Positions 59,144 through 64,000 of a DNA stretch of 64,000 nucleotides are shown here, piece by piece. Both the position numbers and the translations under genes were made by a program. Positions within the stretch are counted from its first letter, which is position 1. Every line of letters starts with the position of its first letter. This DNA comes from DATAXV01 sp036272915 (GTDB taxonomy: Bacteria > Chloroflexota > Dormibacteria > Dormibacterales > Dormibacteraceae). The stretch lies in contig DATAXV010000044.1 in assembly GCA_036272915.1 (NCBI GenBank), positions 1 through 64,000 of the forward strand, in the 5' to 3' direction. Under the pieces are notes generated by a model. That model was not told the origin of the DNA and made no database searches. It saw nothing but the letters and a program-made list of their open reading frames with translations.

Positions 59144-59160
59144 TATATCGATGTCATAAC
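59144..59160 (-). promoter_or_regulatory. GTTATGACATCGATATA motif over the regulator promoter
   Basis: On the minus strand the motif runs into TATATAC, a probable -10 region, 43 bases before the ATG of the response regulator. A protein bound here would cover the promoter. The 10-mer CATCGATATA is identical to the copy at 58491. The remaining gap up to 59401 holds no gene. Confidence 0.55.
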
Positions 59161-59401
59161 AAATAATGGAGTCGCCGCCCTCCCAGGCTCGCTTCTGAAC
59201 ACTTTTGGGGCGTCTGACATCATGCATCGCCGACGCCGACGCTGCGCAGTAATTCAGTCCATTGCGTCATTCCTGGCACGGGAGATCCGCTGCGGCGGCA
59301 GGGCGGCGTGCGCCGGATCACGTACCCCGGCTGGGATTGCTGGTGCAATTGCCACGCTGATCCCGAACACCTGACCGACCTGACCAGGAGGAAGTGCAGG
59401 T

Positions 59402-61192
59402 ATGTCTATCACCGTCGGTGACTACATCGTCCAGCGTCTCAAGGACTGGGGCGTCCCTCATGTCTACGGATTTCCCGGCGACGGGATCAACGGGCTGCTG
59501 GGCTCCTTCGAGCGGCATCAGGACCTGGTGCGCTTCATCCAGGTCAGGCACGAGGAGATGGCCGCGTTCATGGCCTGCGCCCACGCCAAGTGGACGGGGG
59601 AGGTTGGCGTGTGTTGCGCCACTTCCGGGCCAGGCGCCATCCACCTGCTCAACGGCCTCTATGACGCCAAGCAGGACCACCAGCCGGTCGTGGCCATCGT
59701 CGGCCAGACCTACGCGCGGGCCATGGGCGGCCAGTTCCAGCAGGAGGTCGACCTCCTCAACCTCTACAAGGACGTGGCCGGCGCCTATGTGCAGCAGTGC
59801 GACACGCCGGAAGCTGCCCGCCACATTATCGACCGGGCCATCCGGATCGCTCAGGCCGAAAGGACGGTCACCGCGGTCATCTTCCCCGCTGACGTCCAGG
59901 ACATGGAGGCCGTTCCGGCCCCTCCTCATGCAACGCACACGATCCATTCGGGCATCGGCTGGGCCGAGCCGCGGGTCATCCCCAGAGAGTCCGATCTTCG
60001 CCAGGCCGCGGATGTGCTCAACGCCGGCAGGAAGGTGGCGATGCTGGTCGGCGCCGGAGCGCTTCACGCCACCGACGAGGTATTGGCAGCCGCCGAGATC
60101 CTCGGCGCCGGCGTTGCCAAGGCACTGCTCGGCAAGGCCGCCGTGCCCGATGACGTCCCCTTCTGCACGAACTCGATCGGGCTGTTGGGCACCAAGCCGA
60201 GCTGGGACATGATGCAGGACTGCGACACCCTGTTCATGGTCGGGACCGCCTTCCCCTACGGCGAGTTCCTGCCCGAGGAGGGAAAGGCCAAGGCTGTCCA
60301 GATCGACATCAAAGGCCGGCAGCAGAGCATCCGTTATCCGGTCGACGTCCTGCTCACCGGCGACTCCAGGGAGACGCTGCGAGAGTTGATGCCCCTGCTC
60401 AGGCGCAAGGAGGACCGGAGCTGGCAGGGGTCGATCACGGACGCGGTCGCCGACTGGTGGAAGCTTATGGATGAGCGAGGAAAGCCGGAGCTGACTTCTC
60501 GCGGAAAGCTTCGTCCCGAGGCCCTGTTCTCCGCCGCGTCCCGGAAGCTGCCCGACCACGCGATCCTGGCCGCAGACTCGGGGTCGGCTGCCAACTGGTA
60601 CGCGCGCAACATCCGCATCCGGCGGGGGATGAAGGCCTCGCTCTCTGGGAATCTGGCGACGATGCTCCCCGGCGTCCCCTACGCCATCGCTGCCAAGTTC
60701 GCGTATCCGGACCGGCCGGCGATCGGGATGATCGGCGACGGCGCGATGCAGATGCTGGGCATGAACGAGCTCCTGACGGTCGCCAAGCACTACCGGGAGT
60801 GGTCAGACAAGCGCCTCATCTTCCTGGTGCTCAACAACGAGGACCTCAACCAGGTGACCTGGGAACAGCGCGTTCTGGCCGGCGACCCGAAGTTCGAGAC
60901 CTCGCAGAAGGTCCCGCCGATGAACTACGCCGCGTTCGCGGAGTCTATCGGGCTCCGGGGCATCCGGGTTGAGCGGCCGGAGGAGGTCGGCCCCGCCTGG
61001 GACCAGGCCTTGGCATCGGATCGTCCGGTCGTGATCGACGCCGTCGTCGATCCCGATGAGCCGCCTCTGCCGCCACACATCACCTTCGAGCAGGCGACCA
61101 ACTTCGCCAAGTCCATCGTGCGAGAGCCTCACGGCGTGGGCATCGCCACGGATGCCCTCAAAGAGAAGATCGGCGAGGTCCTGCCGCACTGA
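59402..61192 (+). CDS. poxB: Thiamine-diphosphate enzyme, pyruvate-oxidase-like
   Basis: 596 aa with AGGAGG before the ATG. The three TPP-enzyme domains are visible: the catalytic Glu in IQVRHEEMAAFMA, the central FAD/nucleotide-like domain (about residues 185-345), and the TPP motif GDGAMQ...LVLNNEDL near residue 440. The closest type is pyruvate oxidase/dehydrogenase (pyruvate to acetate, electrons to quinone) or an acetolactate-synthase-like enzyme. The next gene overlaps the stop (TGATG), so it leads an oxidase operon. Confidence 0.88.
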   Translation: MSITVGDYIVQRLKDWGVPHVYGFPGDGINGLLGSFERHQDLVRFIQVRHEEMAAFMACAHAKWTGEVGVCCATSGPGAIHLLNGLYDAKQDHQPVVAIVGQTYARAMGGQFQQEVDLLNLYKDVAGAYVQQCDTPEAARHIIDRAIRIAQAERTVTAVIFPADVQDMEAVPAPPHATHTIHSGIGWAEPRVIPRESDLRQAADVLNAGRKVAMLVGAGALHATDEVLAAAEILGAGVAKALLGKAAVPDDVPFCTNSIGLLGTKPSWDMMQDCDTLFMVGTAFPYGEFLPEEGKAKAVQIDIKGRQQSIRYPVDVLLTGDSRETLRELMPLLRRKEDRSWQGSITDAVADWWKLMDERGKPELTSRGKLRPEALFSAASRKLPDHAILAADSGSAANWYARNIRIRRGMKASLSGNLATMLPGVPYAIAAKFAYPDRPAIGMIGDGAMQMLGMNELLTVAKHYREWSDKRLIFLVLNNEDLNQVTWEQRVLAGDPKFETSQKVPPMNYAAFAESIGLRGIRVERPEEVGPAWDQALASDRPVVIDAVVDPDEPPLPPHITFEQATNFAKSIVREPHGVGIATDALKEKIGEVLPH

Positions 61193-61653
61193 TGACAAAC
61201 CTGGCCAACCTCGTCGGCGGGACACGGCGGAGCCCGCTACAGCGATGGATGCGGCGCATCGGTGAGGGCCGCTTCCAGCGCGAGCTGTCAGCTGCATCCG
61301 CCGGCTCCGCGGTGATCACCAGTATCGAGATCTATCTGGAGCATTACCGGGCCAGCTTCGGAGACCCCTGGATGTGGGCGCCGATAGCGGCCACCCCGCC
61401 CATGGTGGCGGCCGGCATCGCCGGCGTGTTCAGCGTCCGGGCGGCCCGGACGCTTCTCCCCGCCGCCAGCGCCGTCTACCTCGCCAATGGCCTCTTCGGC
61501 GTCTACCTCCACGTGCGGGGCACCGGGCGGCGGCCGGGTGGGTGGAGCGTGGCCGACTACAACGTCGTGATGGGACCCCCGCTGATGGCTCCAGGTCTCA
61601 TGGCCATGGTGGGCGGAATGGGGATCCTCGCGTCCCTGCTCCGAGGGAGGTGA
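61192..61653 (+). CDS. Membrane protein of unknown function
   Basis: 153 aa. After a basic N-terminus (about residues 1-32) it has about four hydrophobic segments (SAGSAVITSIEIYLEHY, WMWAPIAATPPMVAAGIAGVFSV, LLPAASAVYLANGLFGVYLHV and PPLMAPGLMAMVGGMGILASLL). The ATG overlaps the poxB stop, and the next gene starts two bases after its stop. It may be a membrane partner of the downstream dehydrogenase. Confidence 0.75.
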   Translation: MTNLANLVGGTRRSPLQRWMRRIGEGRFQRELSAASAGSAVITSIEIYLEHYRASFGDPWMWAPIAATPPMVAAGIAGVFSVRAARTLLPAASAVYLANGLFGVYLHVRGTGRRPGGWSVADYNVVMGPPLMAPGLMAMVGGMGILASLLRGR

Positions 61654-61655
61654 TC

Positions 61656-62371
61656 GTGGCCTGGGAGACACCTCATCACCTGCCTTCGCGCCCAGGCACC
61701 CAGCGCCCGCCGCGACAGCAGCGGGGCACCACGCCGCAGAACGTCGGTCGCTACCCGCGCTTCGACGTCCTCTCGCCGGAGGTCGTCTGCGAGTGGGACG
61801 AGCCCACCCGGCGGGTGGTGCTCGACCGGTTGCACCAATCGCAGGGCTTTCGCTACTTCTCCGAGGCCGAGTTGCCGTGTCTCCGGGCTTTCTGCGACGT
61901 TCTCCTCGCCCAGAGTCGTGAGCCCCGGGTTCCTGTCCCCGAGATGCTAGACGCCAAGTACGCGGATGGGAAGCTGGATGGCTTTCGGTATGCGTCGATG
62001 CCCCACGACGGCGAGGCCTGGCACGCCGCGCTGAAGGGACTCGACTTCACCGCCCGCGCCCGCTATGGCCGCACCTTCGCCGAGGCGGACGAAGAGGGGC
62101 GGAAGGCGATCATCCGCGACCTTCAACAGGGCAATCTCCAGGGCGGCCCCTGGGATCGCCTGGATCGAGGCCGGATCTTCTCGGTTCTGACGCGAGGCGT
62201 CGTCAGCGAGTTCTACTCCCACCCCTGGGCGTGGAACGAGATCGGCTTCGGGGGCCCTGCCTACCCTCGTGGATTCATGCGGTTCGGAGACCTCTCCACG
62301 CAGGAGCCCTTCGAATCCTCCGACGCGGTCGGCGCGGACCCGGTGCGAGAGGCGGAGTCGGAGGGGCTCCC

Positions 62372-62375
<4 letters not shown>
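61656..62375 (+). CDS. Gluconate 2-dehydrogenase subunit 3 family protein
   Basis: 239 aa from GTG 61656, five to six bases after GGGAGG. Characteristic parts are FRYFSEAELPCLRAFCDVLLAQ, GLDFTARARYGRTFAEADEEGRKAIIRDLQQG and the C-terminal FYSHPWAWNEIGFGGPAYPRG. No Tat signal is seen, unlike many periplasmic homologues. It pairs with the GMC flavoprotein whose GTG overlaps its stop (GTGA). Confidence 0.88.

Positions 62376-64000
<1,625 letters not shown>

Overview
The window is uniformly GC-rich, gene-dense DNA with no rRNA, tRNA, insertion sequence, integrase, prophage or CRISPR array that I could recognise. Gene content suggests a high-GC monoderm-type bacterium (Actinomycetota, Chloroflexota or a related soil lineage). 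The reasons are a HemQ-type coproheme decarboxylase, oligoribonuclease, a SigK/RskA-like sigma and anti-sigma pair, an actinobacterial-style carotenoid operon with a split lycopene cyclase, and several promoters whose -10 box lies so close to the start codon that the mRNA must be leaderless or nearly so. Finer assignment is not possible from this sequence.

Layout. 0-12 kb holds a multi-GAF/PAS sensor kinase cut by the left edge, a MarR-regulated efflux pump, a degenerate kinase-like protein, an MBL hydrolase, RlmN, an MpaB/DUF2236 protein, a methyltransferase, glutamyl-tRNA synthetase, an alpha/beta hydrolase and a PlsC-type acyltransferase. 12-21 kb is metabolic and housekeeping: threonine deaminase with a stand-alone RAM protein, an ACT-malic enzyme, GalU, oligoribonuclease, and a flotillin with a stand-alone NfeD OB-fold. 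It is followed by small envelope and stress genes (phage-holin-like, PRC-barrel, ribbon-helix-helix).

21.9-33.7 kb looks like a light and oxidative-stress island. It holds the sigma/anti-sigma pair, a ferritin-like di-iron protein, a frameshifted monooxygenase, and then an eight-gene minus-strand operon with almost every stop overlapping the next start: crtB, an NAD-epimerase, ybgA (DUF1722), crtYc, crtYd, a UbiA-glycosyltransferase fusion, crtI, phrB. A divergent MarR regulator faces it across tandem palindromes. The gene set predicts a cyclised carotenoid, probably C50, made together with photolyase. No GGPP synthase is present here. A siderophore-interacting flavoprotein with three helically phased repeats follows.

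33.7-49.5 kb is mixed: a membrane acyltransferase whose only good start is a non-standard AUC, a MobA-like transferase, small zinc-type proteins, a CaiB CoA-transferase, a decayed CPBP protease, and a pentapeptide-repeat protein. It continues with an enolase-superfamily/GH15/SDR cluster, a flippase-like protein, HemQ, CoaE and a FixC flavoprotein. 49.5-53.4 kb carries nrdAB under a strong promoter; NrdB has Phe in place of the radical Tyr and Glu as first metal ligand, the class Ic signature.

53.4-64 kb is more accessory: a secreted SGNH hydrolase, a Cys-rich metallothionein-like protein, several small unknowns, a GAF histidine kinase and a stand-alone response regulator. It ends with a pyruvate-oxidase-like enzyme, a membrane protein, a gluconate-dehydrogenase subunit 3 homologue and a GMC oxidoreductase that runs off the right edge. 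A shared AT-rich motif (core CATCGATATA) sits upstream of several otherwise unrelated genes at 36.3, 45.7, 58.5 and 59.1 kb and may mark an unrecognised regulon.
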